Assembly (NCBI RefSeq): GCF_000182925.2
Contig: NC_026501.1
Coordinates: forward strand, 1,798,001 to 1,862,000
Length of the DNA stretch: 64,000 nt
Direction of reading: 5' to 3'
Source of the DNA: Neurospora crassa OR74A
Taxonomy: Eukaryota; Ascomycota; Sordariomycetes; Sordariales; Sordariaceae
The stretch's first letter is position 1. Every line of letters begins with the position of its first letter. The notes under the pieces are model-generated. The model was not told where the DNA came from. It saw only the letters and a program-made list of their open reading frames with translations, and made no database searches. Position numbers and translations under genes: made by a program. Shown one piece after another: positions 44,201 to 55,298 of this stretch.

Positions 44201-44599
44201 TTCTCTTTGGGTGCGGACTGAGCAGCAGGCTGCTTCGCTTTGGCGGCGGCTTGCTTAGCGGCGAATTTGGCGGCCTTGTCGGCCTTGGCCTTCTCCTTCT
44301 TGTCTACAAGAGCAAAGAAACAGGTGTAAGTTGGTGGCCACAATTGCACATAGGAGAGTTCAGATCCACGAGGCTCACGAACCGTTCTTCTTCGGGGCAG
44401 GGGCACCAGGCGCGTCTTGCGCAGCCGGCGCAGCGGCAGGCGCGGCAGCAGGTTGATCTTCTCCCGGCATGATGACTTTCTTGTTGTTGCTGTAAGTCGA
44501 ATACGGTCGAGGAACAGGAAGTACGCGGGTCGACGTGATTTTAAGCAATGAATGCCTTCTCGAGCTTCCAATTGCCAATCGCCACAACGAAAGCGGCAT
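41239..44599 (-). CDS. cyt-20: Valyl-tRNA synthetase, probable dual mitochondrial/cytosolic
   Basis: Class I aminoacyl-tRNA synthetase charging tRNA-Val. Two exons, 44599-44383 and 44303-41239, separated by a 79-bp intron (GTTCGT...CTTGTAG). The long form (ATG at 44599, 1093 residues) begins with a basic, Ser/Arg-rich presequence ([20 protein letters not shown]). An in-frame ATG at 44470 ([11 protein letters not shown]) would give a 1050-residue cytosolic form. After an Ala/Lys-rich extension the catalytic domain shows the HIGH-type motif HCGH in [20 protein letters not shown], an editing-domain region ([16 protein letters not shown]) and KMSKS in [15 protein letters not shown]. The anticodon-binding helices and a C-terminal coiled coil ([20 protein letters not shown]) follow. 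In Neurospora this enzyme is the product of cyt-20/un-3, known to be linked to mat and to serve both compartments, which matches the position here. Confidence 0.95.
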
Positions 44600-46628
44600 C
44601 CAGAGGACGATAAGGGTCAATGGGCAGCTGAAGGGTTGATTGTTATAGGCGGGCCGTCAGGCTGACAGGAATTTCTGCGGCCGCCCTTCGGAGGGGCAGA
44701 CGGACTAGGCCGGCCGGAAGCCATGGCCATGAGTCAAAAGATTTCCCACGCACGGGCCCCACTGTACCTGTCAGCCCGCGTACACTACATACGTACAAGT
44801 GTTTGAGGGGTACCTGGTCACAGAGGCCAAGCCCCTCTCCCCACCCTCCATCAGGGTGCTCCCTTCACCTTATGGGAAGTACCACCATAGCGTCGAGTTT
44901 AATTCCATCTTCCGACTTCGATACATGGAACCTACCTTACCTAGAAGTATTTCGTCGATATAAGGGAAGGGATGCACGAGTCACTGTACGCTAAGTACCT
45001 AGCTATTGCCTGTTGGCTTGTTTAGACTCACCAACAGTTGGCTTACATTCGGGTGGCCTCAGTATCTGGCGACCGTTCGAGTCATTTCGTGATTCCTGGT
45101 GAAAACTGAACGGGAGACCCAGAATCGATCTTTCCCAGTCATATTTCTTGTAGCGTTTTGTAGTCCCTCGAGGACTCTTGAGTTCTTCTCAACTCAGCTT
45201 TCAACGATGTTGGAAGGGTTAAGATATCTTTGAGCTTTTTTTTAGAGGTTTTGAGGTTGCTATACCTAAGCAAGACCGGAAGACTCGACACCTACCATCC
45301 TTAAGAAACAATTTGTGGAGCTTGTGTCAGAAAGCTCGAGCGGGCATCCCGACATCTGGCTAGGTATGGAGAATATGTCACATGTCACTCGGGAACGCAA
45401 AAACGCGCGGAGCCTGAGATGTGACGGCGCGTGTACATGTTGAGTCTTCCAGAAAGGAATATTTATCAGTGACTCCCCTTCTTTCATCCACACCATTCAC
45501 ATACAGTAGGTGTGTGCCCGAAATTCTTACAGACCCAAAAGGGCCCGTGTGATCTCTTCGAAGCTGTGGAGTGAGTGCCTTGGGTGCTCGTCTCGATGAC
45601 GAGCGGTTGCTCCCACAGCGGCATTGCTCGAAGAGGACTAGGTTACAGCAAGCTTGGTGGGAGATCTGGGGAGAACCCATGTGATATCCGCCTGCTAAGG
45701 TTAAATTGGACCCTTGTAAGCTCCAGTTGGTGCCCACCAGGGACATCGTGGCACGGCAAAGCACAACGTCAGGCGGGCAGCTTCAGCCCGACAGCGCAGA
45801 ACTCGGTCCCCTCGCAATGGAATGGAGGCCCAGCCATGCTCTGCTGCCATTCCTGCCAACGTTTGAAGCCAGCCAGTTCCATTGTCCACGGCAGGTTCGT
45901 TAGGTGCGAGGGCATCTGCCAGCAGCACCTGGCAACCCGAAGCGCGCTCCCCTCCACCCCGCTCCCCCAACGAAACTCATCTGTGACGGAATTGGTCGTC
46001 AAGTCGGGGCCAGTGGGTGAGCCTCACACACCCTCGTCTACCCTCGCCAGCGCAGGATAGTCCCGTCGGATCCAAGTCATCCTCTGATCCTATGGTCAAT
46101 CGCTCCCTCATCACGCTGCGCTTGGCCCTACCGGTGGTGTGATTACTCGCGGCACGCCCCATCGCTCCTGAGCTGTATACTCCATCCGGTCGTCATCTCC
46201 AAACCGCTAATGCCTTGAACTTCGCTTTCCGATTTTCAATTTATTTGAATCCCAACCCCTTCTCCCCAGCTTCAACCCCCTCTTCGTTTCTTCCCCCCTG
46301 CGACTCAATACCGTGAACTTCACTCACCGTCCTTTCCTCGACAATTCTGCCCTTTCGTTCGGGCAATCAGCGTCTATCATCTTCCCCCGAATCGAGTAAC
46401 GCCGATATCCCCGCAACTCGAGCCACCGACGACATAGTAGTGTATACGAATGATTGGGCCCACCGCCACAGACGGCTCGAGCAGCAGCTGGTCCCCATAA
46501 TCGAAGATTCCAGAGCGCATCGAAACGCCCGCTCCACCAACTTGATACATTGATTTGGCTGCCAGCTTTAGGAGGCGTTTCCGGCGTATATCAGGTGCAC
46601 GCGGTGATCAGCCGCTCCTGATCCCACG
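44600..46628. other. Divergent promoter region, no gene supported
   Basis: 2 kb between the divergently read valyl-tRNA synthetase and RING-ligase genes. The 46150-46400 part is C/T-rich on the plus strand, as in a long leader of the RING gene. ORFs of 128 codons (45378-45764, minus) and 161 codons (45575-46060, plus) overlap each other and lack any signature; I do not call them. Confidence 0.4.
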
Positions 46629-49283
46629 ATGCGTACTCCACGAGTTGCCATATTGGTCCTCTTCTTCTCTGCCTCGGTGTTCCTCTTCTGTCGTGCCGTA
46701 GCGTCATCCCGCCGCGCGAGCCCAGCAGTTTCGCATCTCGCACCTGAAACGTCCGGGTTGCGATCCTTCTTCTCGTTTAGAGCCCCGTTTACGCTGTTTC
46801 CTCCCAATGCAGCCATCAGTCTCTTTGACGACAACAGCACCTTTTTCCCGGCACGGCCTGCGATATTCGGGCCACCACTCCCGAAAGACGGGCTTAGTGG
46901 GCAACTTTGGGCGGGGAGTGGGTTTACAGATGACAATCTCCAAGATGGGCAGGGTGAAGGCGAGCTTGGTTGTAGTGATTTGGTGGGGTGGGAGGGTGCG
47001 CCGGGCCGGCTGTCTATCAAGATGCCGAAACAATCACCAACAAGAGACACGACCGACAGTACCACGTTCGATCACAAAAGGTTCAAGCGGAGCAACAGTG
47101 TAGACGGTTCTGCGGCTGATCACGAGACCATCTCGAGAACACACTCAAGCAAGCTGAACGTGGAAACGGTGGCCGATGATGGGACGGATGATTATCTACA
47201 TCAAGGATTTCGAACAGATAAAAATGCTTTCGTCGACCCTCCCACAACCTCGAGCTCAGGCCATGCAGACATCCAGTCGATCCAAGAGACAGCCGAGATA
47301 ACTGGCAAGATTGTGCTATTGAGCCGAGGTGGTTGCGGATTCCTCGAAAAGGTCAAATGGGCACAGCGGCGTGGAGCGATTGCACTCATCGTTGGTGATA
47401 ACCAGAAGGGCGGGCCACTGATTCAAATGTCCGCACGCGGGAATGTTGATAACGTTACTATCCCATCTGTTTTTACCTCGAGAACTACCGCCCACCTCTT
47501 ATCCTCTTTGATGCAACCAGGAAGTTTCCTTCAGGATATTCTCGATGAGAGCGGTTATCCGATTTCAAACGTCCAGCATTCTGGCAAGACCAAGAAAAGA
47601 AAATCGCCTAAATGGTCCGCAAAGCACGCCAGATCTACACCTGAAACCAACTCCAAACGACAGTTGACCAAGGTAACAGGTCCTCAGGGAAGCGTGTCAG
47701 ACAGTGGTACTCAATCCAGCCCTTCGCACAGAAGCTGGATTTCGCAGCTCTTTCATCGGGGCCCTGTCAGTGACAGCGCGACTGATAAAAGCCGGCCTCC
47801 AAGCAGCGGCTCTTTGGATTGGATCATAGTGGACGACTGGAGTGATGAAAAAGATAAAGTGATCAAAACCGGTCTTGACAAGACTTCCAGGAGCATTGGC
47901 GATAACTCTGCCTTGGCTTCGGACTCTGGCAGAATCCCTGAAGATGGTTTCCAGATTGGAGTTCAAGACTGGCGCGACCCTGATTTGGCTTCCTCTTCGC
48001 CCAAGAACAGCGCATCATCTGTTCGCCACGGTGGTGATGATTCCGCCGGTGATGAGCAAGGGGCTGGTACCTCCGGTGCTTCCTCCAAGCAGCCCGGCAA
48101 GACTAGCCAAAGTGATACGAACGGACCGCAAGGAGGCAGCATTACTCCTGGCAGCGGCCGGTACGACCGCGAGGTCTTAGCAGGCTCGCAGTCTGGACAA
48201 CGGAGCTCCGACTCATCTTCAGGTTCCTCGGGTGGGTTGATGTCCAAGATATTTGGCGAGGACGACGGCGAAGATTTCCCTCCGTATGAGATACCGTCTT
48301 TCTACGCCGAGAAATCATCGCCGCCAGCTGCAATTAACCGGGCGGGAAATCGAGAAGGGCTATGGATTACTATAACACCCACAAGCGGTGCCAGTCCGTT
48401 TTTCGACACCCTTCTTGTTCTGGTAATAAGCCCTCTTATTACTTTGACAGTTGTATACGCTCTTCTTATACTTCGCGCCAAAATCCGTAGACGGAGATGG
48501 AGAGCCCCGAAATCCGTTGTGGAACGTCTTCCGGTACGGACTTACCATACTGTTCCTCGTTCGCCAAGTCAATCGTCGAGGGTGCCATCTCCCAGCGGTG
48601 CCTCAACCCCTACGACTCCGTTACTACAAGGGCCATCTAGATCTCGACCAAGGTCTCGTACAACGACAGGAGTCCCTGAACCCGCGGACTTGTTGAGGGT
48701 AGATAGTGCCCTGCAAGCGGCGAGGGTGCCGGCTCACGAGAAAGGAACCACTCGCGCTAGCCAGTGGAAGAAGTACATGGGACGGCAGAGGGAGTGTGCC
48801 ATTTGCTTGGAGGAATACGTGGATGGAGTTAGCAGGGTAATGAGTTTGCCCTGCGGTCATGAGTTCCATGCGGAATGCATGTAAGTGACATCCCCCAATG
48901 CCCCTGAGCATTCAGAATTGTCGGGATGCTGACAATACAACAGAACGCCCTGGCTCACCACTAGGCGTCGCACATGCCCTATCTGTAAAGGCGATGTTGT
49001 CAGGTCTTTGGCACGAGGGTCTTCGTCTACCCCGCGCTACGAGCCATACCGCGATGATGATAGTGAGGAGGAGGATGGCGGTCAGGCTTCTGGGTCTGGA
49101 GACAACATGTTTAGATCCGAGTCCCCGGCGAGGAACACTGATGTTGAGCAAGGAAGAGCTGCGGCTTCAGCTCCTGAGAGAGGGCGAGGCGGTTTCGATA
49201 TTGGCGATGGGTGGTTCAGCGCCTTGTCGAACAGTCTCGGGACTAGGCCGACATTTCTAAGCCGAAGGACAGACCACGAGTGA
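46629..49283 (+). CDS. PA-TM-RING type E3 ubiquitin ligase
   Basis: Two exons, 46629-48880 and 48944-49283 (63-bp intron), giving 863 residues. In order: signal peptide (MRTPRVAILVLFFSASVFLF), a lumenal region with a protease-associated (PA) domain (~215-300; ITGKIVLLSRGGCGFLEKVK, GAIALIVGDNQKGGP, NVTIPSVFTSRTTAHLL), a long Ser/Gly/Asp-rich linker, one transmembrane helix (~593-617; LLVLVISPLITLTVVYALLI), a basic juxtamembrane stretch and a RING-H2 finger completed by splicing: C-A-I-C, then CGHEFHAEC, then CPIC. PA-TM-RING ligases act in the endomembrane system, recognising cargo through the PA domain and ubiquitinating membrane proteins on the cytosolic side. The specific target is unknown. 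The 150-residue tail after the RING is acidic and Ser-rich. Confidence 0.9.
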
Positions 49284-50464
49284 GCTTCAGCATGCGCATT
49301 GATAGAAGGAGATACCTCGGGAGATGGTCATAGCATACGGGTTTGGTTGAGACTCGAATCGCAGCGGTTCAAGCTGCAGGAATATTCATTCTTTTGTTAC
49401 ACCGCATTTTACGCAGACAGGGACCATTTGCGGACATCAGGTACAGACAAGCGTTGGAAGTAGTTCGCGAACTCGGGACGCAATGTCCTCCACGTTCGCT
49501 AATTGGTGCAACCAGGCAGATTGGTATTATGGACTTGTTCACTGTCAGTCTGATCCGCGTTACAGTTTGTGTACGCAGATAAAGTTGGAGAGCAATGGTG
49601 TTGTGAATGCCTCTTGCGGCGTCCTGCACAAGTCTATGAAGGTATTGAGCGGCCGTTGACCATCACAAGCACTGAATGTAAAATGTACCGTGAGTGATAC
49701 AGTAATGTGCCCTGTAAAGCCAGACTCAATAAATGCTAGGAATTTCCGTGCCCGAAGTATTTTAGTATGGCTTGGCCTGCTGACTGCTAAACCTGCAGAA
49801 GGGCACCACGGAACAGAATCGAACAGGGGCATGGAAGTGCGAGACAAGAACCTACGAATATCACCCAAAAGTCAAAGCTGCCTGAAACAAAAGAGGAACC
49901 GACGCTAGACGGGTATGAATTTCCTCTAGACTTTTGCGCTCGTTTTCACGTCGTGATGGTGAGAGGAAGGGGGGCCGGGGGGAAGAGGGTTAGGGTGTGA
50001 GTACTTTCTCACACCTTAACCATCCCCGCCTGGCCGAAGCAGAATGTTTATGTACACACATCCCTCGCGATTTCCGTCTGAACAGCAAACACCAAACAAA
50101 CTGGTCTTCCTTTTGTTAATGGAATGTGAAGATGGGATGGAACATCATGTGCGAAATTCTGCTCATTTGATCTGTTTGTATTCGTTTGCGCGATCTCCAT
50201 CGAAAACCAAACCACGTCGCTCCTTCTCCGTCACCCTCGAATCGCACGTCCTTCATTCATCTATCTGCCTTGCCGGCCCTCACGATCTAATTCTAACCTT
50301 CACTTGCGATACAATAATCACTCGATAGTTAGTAACTCAATACCACTTTTCTTTCCGAGACTAACACCACTTTCTCGGTTTTGTCTATTCCTCCTCGATT
50401 ATCTGCCCATGGTAAGGCACGGCGCCCGTCGTCCTTCTCATCCATTGTTTCTCACATTTCGACC
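49284..50464. other. Intergenic, APC5 promoter
   Basis: 1.2 kb between two plus-strand genes. It contains the 3' flank of the RING-ligase gene and the promoter and leader of APC5. A G-rich patch lies at 49960-50000. No gene or RNA is recognised. Confidence 0.45.
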
Positions 50465-53084
50465 ATGGCACGCTATCTCACGCCGGCCAAGATTGGCCTC
50501 CTAGCTCTGATTGAGCTTTATGTCGAAGAAACGGTACCTAACGACGCGATCATTCCGGTCCTGAGCTTCCTCACCTCTCACATCCTCGACAGCGATTTGC
50601 AAAGCACGATGACAACTACGCCAGGCGCAGCAAACCGGTGGCAGAGAGCTGAGCGTAGCATCGGACTGGTCGTTTCCATCAAAGATTTTGAGGACCTCTT
50701 ACTTCCCTTTCCGGCGGTCGATCGACTGCCCGGCCGTCGTCTGTGGGACAGGTTTTTGGAGAAGCTGTGGGGCATCGATTCTCTCGATGCATTGCAAACA
50801 TTCTTCTCCCGTCAGCCACGAGTGTTGACGCGAACTAGAGAAGAGCTGCGGCAGATGACAGAGCTTGGAGAGGAACTGCCGTCCGGGATACTTTTGGCGC
50901 GGAACTCGCCCTTGGGAGCTTTCGTAAGGAAGGCGGTGTTGGAGTTCACGAGGCTACAGTTTCATCACTCGGCGGAGCTATGGAAGGCGTTCGTCAAGTA
51001 CCGCCAGCCTACGGTTTCCTACTGGAGAAGACGGAATCCTCAGTGCGGGAGACTCAGTTTCGACTCGGTATTGATGGAGAGCCAGCATGAATGGGGATCT
51101 TTCACAGATGGAATTGCTGTGACGGCATACGGTGGCTTGCTCATGGATGAAGAAGACGGCGCGCTACCGGTCAGCACAGACGACATCGAAAGCCTCCTTG
51201 AGTTCCAGATCGATCAGATACAGAGTATGTTATCCCTTCGTCACCAGCATGGAGATGACCCTTCTAACAACAAGCAGAGTATGGCGCAAGAGTACCCGCA
51301 GAAATCAAGGCCAAGTTCCACGCCATGTTGAGAGACAGCCACGTCGTTCCGAGTCTGTCCCATTATCTCAAGTAAGCCTTCACTCTCCCCCCTATCTCCT
51401 CCTCCCAAAAAAGAGAGAAAAAAAAAAAAAAAAAAAAAAAAAAAAGAAAAAGAAAAACCAAACTGGCAGCTCGCGAACGGATGTTGACGTCTACAGCTTC
51501 TCAGATGCTTGGAGATCCGGTGATTATCCATCAGCGTTTGACTACTTGCACAGATACTTCGACTACACCATGCAGAACCGCGACCGTCTTTTCTACCACT
51601 ACGCCCTCATGAACCTGGCAATCGTACAGTCGGACTTTGGCTGCCATAAGGAGGCAATGGCAACCATGCTCGAGACCATTTCCACCGCTCGAGAGAACAA
51701 GGACAACACTTGTCTTAACTTCTGTCTCAACTGGTTCTATCATTTTGGCCGAGCACACCCAGATCTCGTCCAGGATCTCGAGGCCAACAGCATGATCGGG
51801 AGCGGTAAGGAAGCTCTCGCCTTCCTCCGAGCGAAAGCCAAAGAAACCGGCATGCTCGTGCTCCGGAGTTCCGCCCTCCTTAGCGAAGCCAAGCTCAACA
51901 TGGCCAACGGCGAAAGCATTGCCGGCGCCATGGAACACCTCGTGCGCAGTTCACATATCATCGTCGAAAGAAACATGAAGAGCCTCATCGGCTCGCAACT
52001 ATCCGTCACCACCTCGCTCTGGGACCGACTCGGCATCTCCTACCTCTCCACCATGACCAGTGAGGTCTTTTTGCGCGTCCACGCCCCAAGCGCTTGCTTC
52101 GACGACGAGCTCAAGATGGTCTGCCGGCTAGCCGGCACCTTCGCCGGCAAGGGCAAGTACAACGAAGCCTTCGCCAAGCTCGAGGACGGCATCGACAAGA
52201 ACTTGCTCCGCGCCGCCAAGCCTAACCAGTACTGGCACCTCTACCGCGGGCTTGTCAAGCTGCGGCGCGACCTGCACCACAACGACCTCGACACGGCCGA
52301 GACGCTGCTCGCGCAGCTGCTGCAGATCGGCTCCGAGGAGCTCGATCCAGATGTGGTGTTCATTATCGACTCGCTGCACATCGAGGCACTGATCCGGCGC
52401 AAGGACTTTGACGCCGCGTACGAAAAGATCGAGCGGCTGATCGCCAAGTTTCGTGATGACCACCGGGACTTGTCTCTGCGTATTCGGCTACTGCTGGCTA
52501 AGGCGCACCTCTTTGACTGCATGGGCAGACCGGAAAGGGGGTTCTCAATCACCATGCGCGCGGCGAGCCTTGCGTGGCGTGCGCGGCTGCTCACCCTTCT
52601 CTGGCAGGCGGTTGGCGCTCTGGCCAACATACTGAATGCGATGGGCGAGTTCACTGCCGCTGTGCAGCTAGTAGAAGCAGTGCTGCCGCGCTCGATGGAG
52701 TCGGAGAATGCTTTCAACACAGGCATACTGTATAGTATCCTGGCGGATGCCAGGATGGGACAGGCTGGAAAAGCTGCAAAGGCCAGGCAGGCGATGACGA
52801 CGACGGGAGAAACAACAGGAGCGGCGGCGAGCTTGATGAGCAACAAAAAAATCGACCTCTTTACGAAGGCACACGAGGCGCTGGAGTGTGCGTTCAACCA
52901 CTTCTCTGCGGCGGAAGATCTGGAGAAGCAGTGCGAGACGTTGGCGAAGAGGGCGACGCTAATGAAAGTGCTGGGGGATCATGCTCGAGCGGAGGAGTAT
53001 GCGGCGCGGTATATGGCATTGAAGAGGCAGAGCTCGTCGGGCGAGCATTCTAGTGTATGGTCGACAGATACAGGTACGCCATAA
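50465..53084 (+). CDS. apc5: Anaphase-promoting complex subunit 5 (APC5)
   Basis: Three exons, 50465-51224, 51278-51371 and 51497-53084, giving 813 residues. APC5 is a TPR-type scaffold of the cyclosome, the ubiquitin ligase that triggers anaphase. Visible: the N-terminal YLTPAKIGLLALIELYVEET; SPLGAFVRKAVLEFTRLQFH; DIESLLEFQIDQIQKYGARV across intron 1; SLSHYLNFSDAWRSGDYPSA across intron 2; then FDYLHRYFDYTMQNRDRLFY, the APC5 signature, followed by helical repeats (NMASGE-like, MGEFTAAVQLVEAVLPRSME) to the end. Intron 2 (125 bp) contains a run of 28 A. The gene lies between the RING gene and COX13; APC5-COX13-APN2 next to MAT is a conserved arrangement in Pezizomycotina. The family call is firm. 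Confidence 0.92.
51418..51445 (+). repeat. A28 homopolymer in APC5 intron 2
   Basis: Twenty-eight consecutive A residues inside the second intron of APC5, flanked by further A/G-rich sequence. Such a run is length-unstable, and sequencing may misjudge its size. Confidence 0.9.
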
Positions 53085-53639
53085 TATGGTTTGGGTGGGG
53101 CTCAGTAAAGCTCCGGTCGGACGTTTTTATGGAGCAGTTCGGTTGTAATGACTTGATGAGGAATGGAGAATATTGTCGCTGGCCATAGAGGTTGATGTTT
53201 GATTTCATCGAACATGGCGCGGATGTGTGCCCCTTGTTTTGTGTCTTTATACCCCTGGTAGAAATGGAAGGAAGCTATGAAGGCTCACTGCACTTTGTCT
53301 CATGGAGATCCCCAGCAATAGCAGTAGAACACTGTTTTCGTCCTGCACATGGGCTTCCATCAAGAATAAGATCATATGGATGTCAATGCGAGCCTTTACA
53401 AAGGCTGATATCAGAATACAAATAAATTGATATGATGATTGCGGATCAGTAGACGTGGTGGTGCCTCTAGCACTCGTCCTGTTCTTTCTTTTCCACACTT
53501 CATTCACAGTCCCATGCCACCTGCTCTCACTACACGCTAGCTGTCCCAATTCTCTTTGCTTTCCAATGATCCAGGGATGATGCCAGTCTAGCAAGCAAGA
53601 GCACAGATGGTGCTTGTGAAGCTCGCATCAACAAGCCAC
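53085..53639. other. Convergent 3' region of apc5 and cox13
   Basis: 0.55 kb between the stops of APC5 (plus) and COX13 (minus). No gene is seen; it is probably 3' UTRs. Confidence 0.5.
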
Positions 53640-54576
53640 TTACGTGACCTTGTCGCGGTTGTGGTAGTTGACAGACTCGTTCCAGCTAAACAGAGTTGGT
53701 ATCGGTCAGTAGTTGTTGCCATAGAATGAGGCTCCTTCGATGGGGCGGGCTCGACACGCTCAAAGCTCCTTCGTTCAGAAAGGCCATGCAGAGATGCCCG
53801 CCGGTTGTGCGAGCTTCGGATGGGTTAAACGTACAAGAGAGTCTTGTCACCATCGCCCCAGGGGTAGTTGCGGGTGCGGATGTTCTGGTAGGGGTACTCG
53901 GTGCGCTCCTCAAGGGGAGGGAGGTGGGACCAGTGCTCCCAGTGCTCGTTGTAGAGGGTGTAGGCGTTGTATCCGGCGAGGGCGAGGGCAGGGGGAATGC
54001 CGCTGGGAGAAAGGGTGAGTTTCGTTAGCTTATTGTGTTCCATTCCCCTTTTCTGTCCCCCACTCAATCAAGCATTCCGTAGATGTTGACTGTTGATCCC
54101 CTTCGTCTTCTCGGCGGTGCACGTCGGCTATGACGTTGGTGTCATGCGCTCGTCGTTGAAGGCGGGCTCCGATCGGAGCTCGATGGAGCTTCATTTGAGC
54201 TAGCTGAAGTTCCAATTCCTTCAGAGTCCGAGGGGTCCATCCGGGAAAAACCACGCAGCGGGGATTTGGGGGGTGGGAGGAAATGCGCATACTAGAGAGA
54301 GATCTTGCGCCAGAGCTCTATATGGCGACTCCCGGTTAGCATTTCCCGTCCATCGATAATCGGGGTCGGCAATTGACAAGGGCGGGTGGTGGATTAGTGC
54401 GCACCGGTGGTCTCAGCGGCGTGCTGCTTGACGGCCTCACGCTCGCGGACGAAGGCGTTCTTGCCGGACTCGTTGGCAGGGGTGCTGGCGAAGCGGCGCT
54501 GGACGGTCTGGCGGACCGCGGGGGCGCGAAGGTTGGCGGCGAGGCGCGCGAAGAACATCTGGCGTTGGGCGAACAT
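53640..54576 (-). CDS. cox13: Cytochrome c oxidase subunit VIa (Cox13)
   Basis: Four exons: 54576-54405, 54317-54293, 54002-53835 and 53685-53640, giving 136 residues. This is a nuclear-encoded accessory subunit of respiratory complex IV, in the inner mitochondrial membrane, modulating dimer stability and ATP regulation. The N-terminal presequence is rich in Arg and Ala (MFAQRQMFFARLAANLRAPA, ending near RRFAST). The matrix-side ELWRKISLY leads into the single membrane helix (GIPPALALAGYNAYTLYNEH). The intermembrane part contains WEHWSHLPPLEER, YPYQNIRTRNYPWGDGDKTL and FWNESVNYHNRDKVT, all strongly conserved in Cox6a. Exon 2 is only 25 bp. It is read divergently from APN2 with a 722-bp shared upstream region. 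Confidence 0.93.
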
Positions 54577-55298
54577 GGTTTCCGTATTCGTTGTGGTCGA
54601 CTACAGGTGGTTCGGAGGAGGACTGGTAACGAGGTGGATGCGGAATCAGCAGCAAAGGTTGTAGCAAGCTGGCCCCACTCTTTTCCTCCTGCGCTTGGCG
54701 GCTTCTCGTGACTCCGGGTGCGAACTGAGTGAGGTCAGAGACCGATCAGCTCATTGCTCAGTTCGACCTCGGGTGCGTGCGTGGGTTGCGGCTGCTCATG
54801 GGGTGTGGCTGGAGTGCACAGACAGTCGAAATCAAGCCACAGTGCCAAGTGCACGTTCCCGTTGAAAGCTTGAGTTGCGCGAGCAGTCGGAATGACGAAA
54901 GCAGCTGCCTGTCAGGTGACTTCGTGTGTGGACCGCCCAATTCACCTGCGTAATTCAACCGCACGAGCCAATCGTTCGTTTGTGGACGCCGCGAACTACT
55001 TGGCGATGGCTTGGCAGCTAGTGACATCGTTGGTCGTTTGCCGCAAGGTGTGGCAAACTCCAAGAGACTGGGAATATCGATCGATGTAGCGACGTGAGGG
55101 AAAGATCAATTGTTCCCGAGACCTGAAGCTCTTGCTCATGCGAAGCCGAACATCGAAGACGTCAGCCCATGTCCCTCTGCTTCTCGTGTGGCCATTGCAA
55201 TTACAAGCGCCGCATCCGGCGACCGAAGTGACTTTGTTGTGCTATAAACCTGGTAGATCTAGAGAGCTACCTTAGCATCAGTAAAGGAATATCTGAAA
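54577..55298. promoter_or_regulatory. Divergent promoter region cox13 / apn2
   Basis: 722 bp between the start codons of cox13 (minus) and apn2 (plus). Both promoters must lie here. Short ORFs are present without signatures. I see no obvious TATA box or repeat. Confidence 0.5.

Noticed and set aside
42475-44472. 665-codon ORF on the plus strand opposite valyl-tRNA synthetase (also 370 codons at 41275-42387)
   Set aside because: It is antisense to a strongly conserved gene. Biased third positions in the real gene keep the opposite frame free of stops; its translation has no signature.
45378-46060. Overlapping ORFs of 128 codons (minus) and 161 codons (plus)
   Set aside because: They overlap on opposite strands in a promoter region, are Ser/Gly/Pro-rich without a signature, and show no splice or start support.
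52241-52897. 218-codon minus-strand ORF opposite APC5
   Set aside because: It is a shadow of the APC5 coding frame, with no features of its own.
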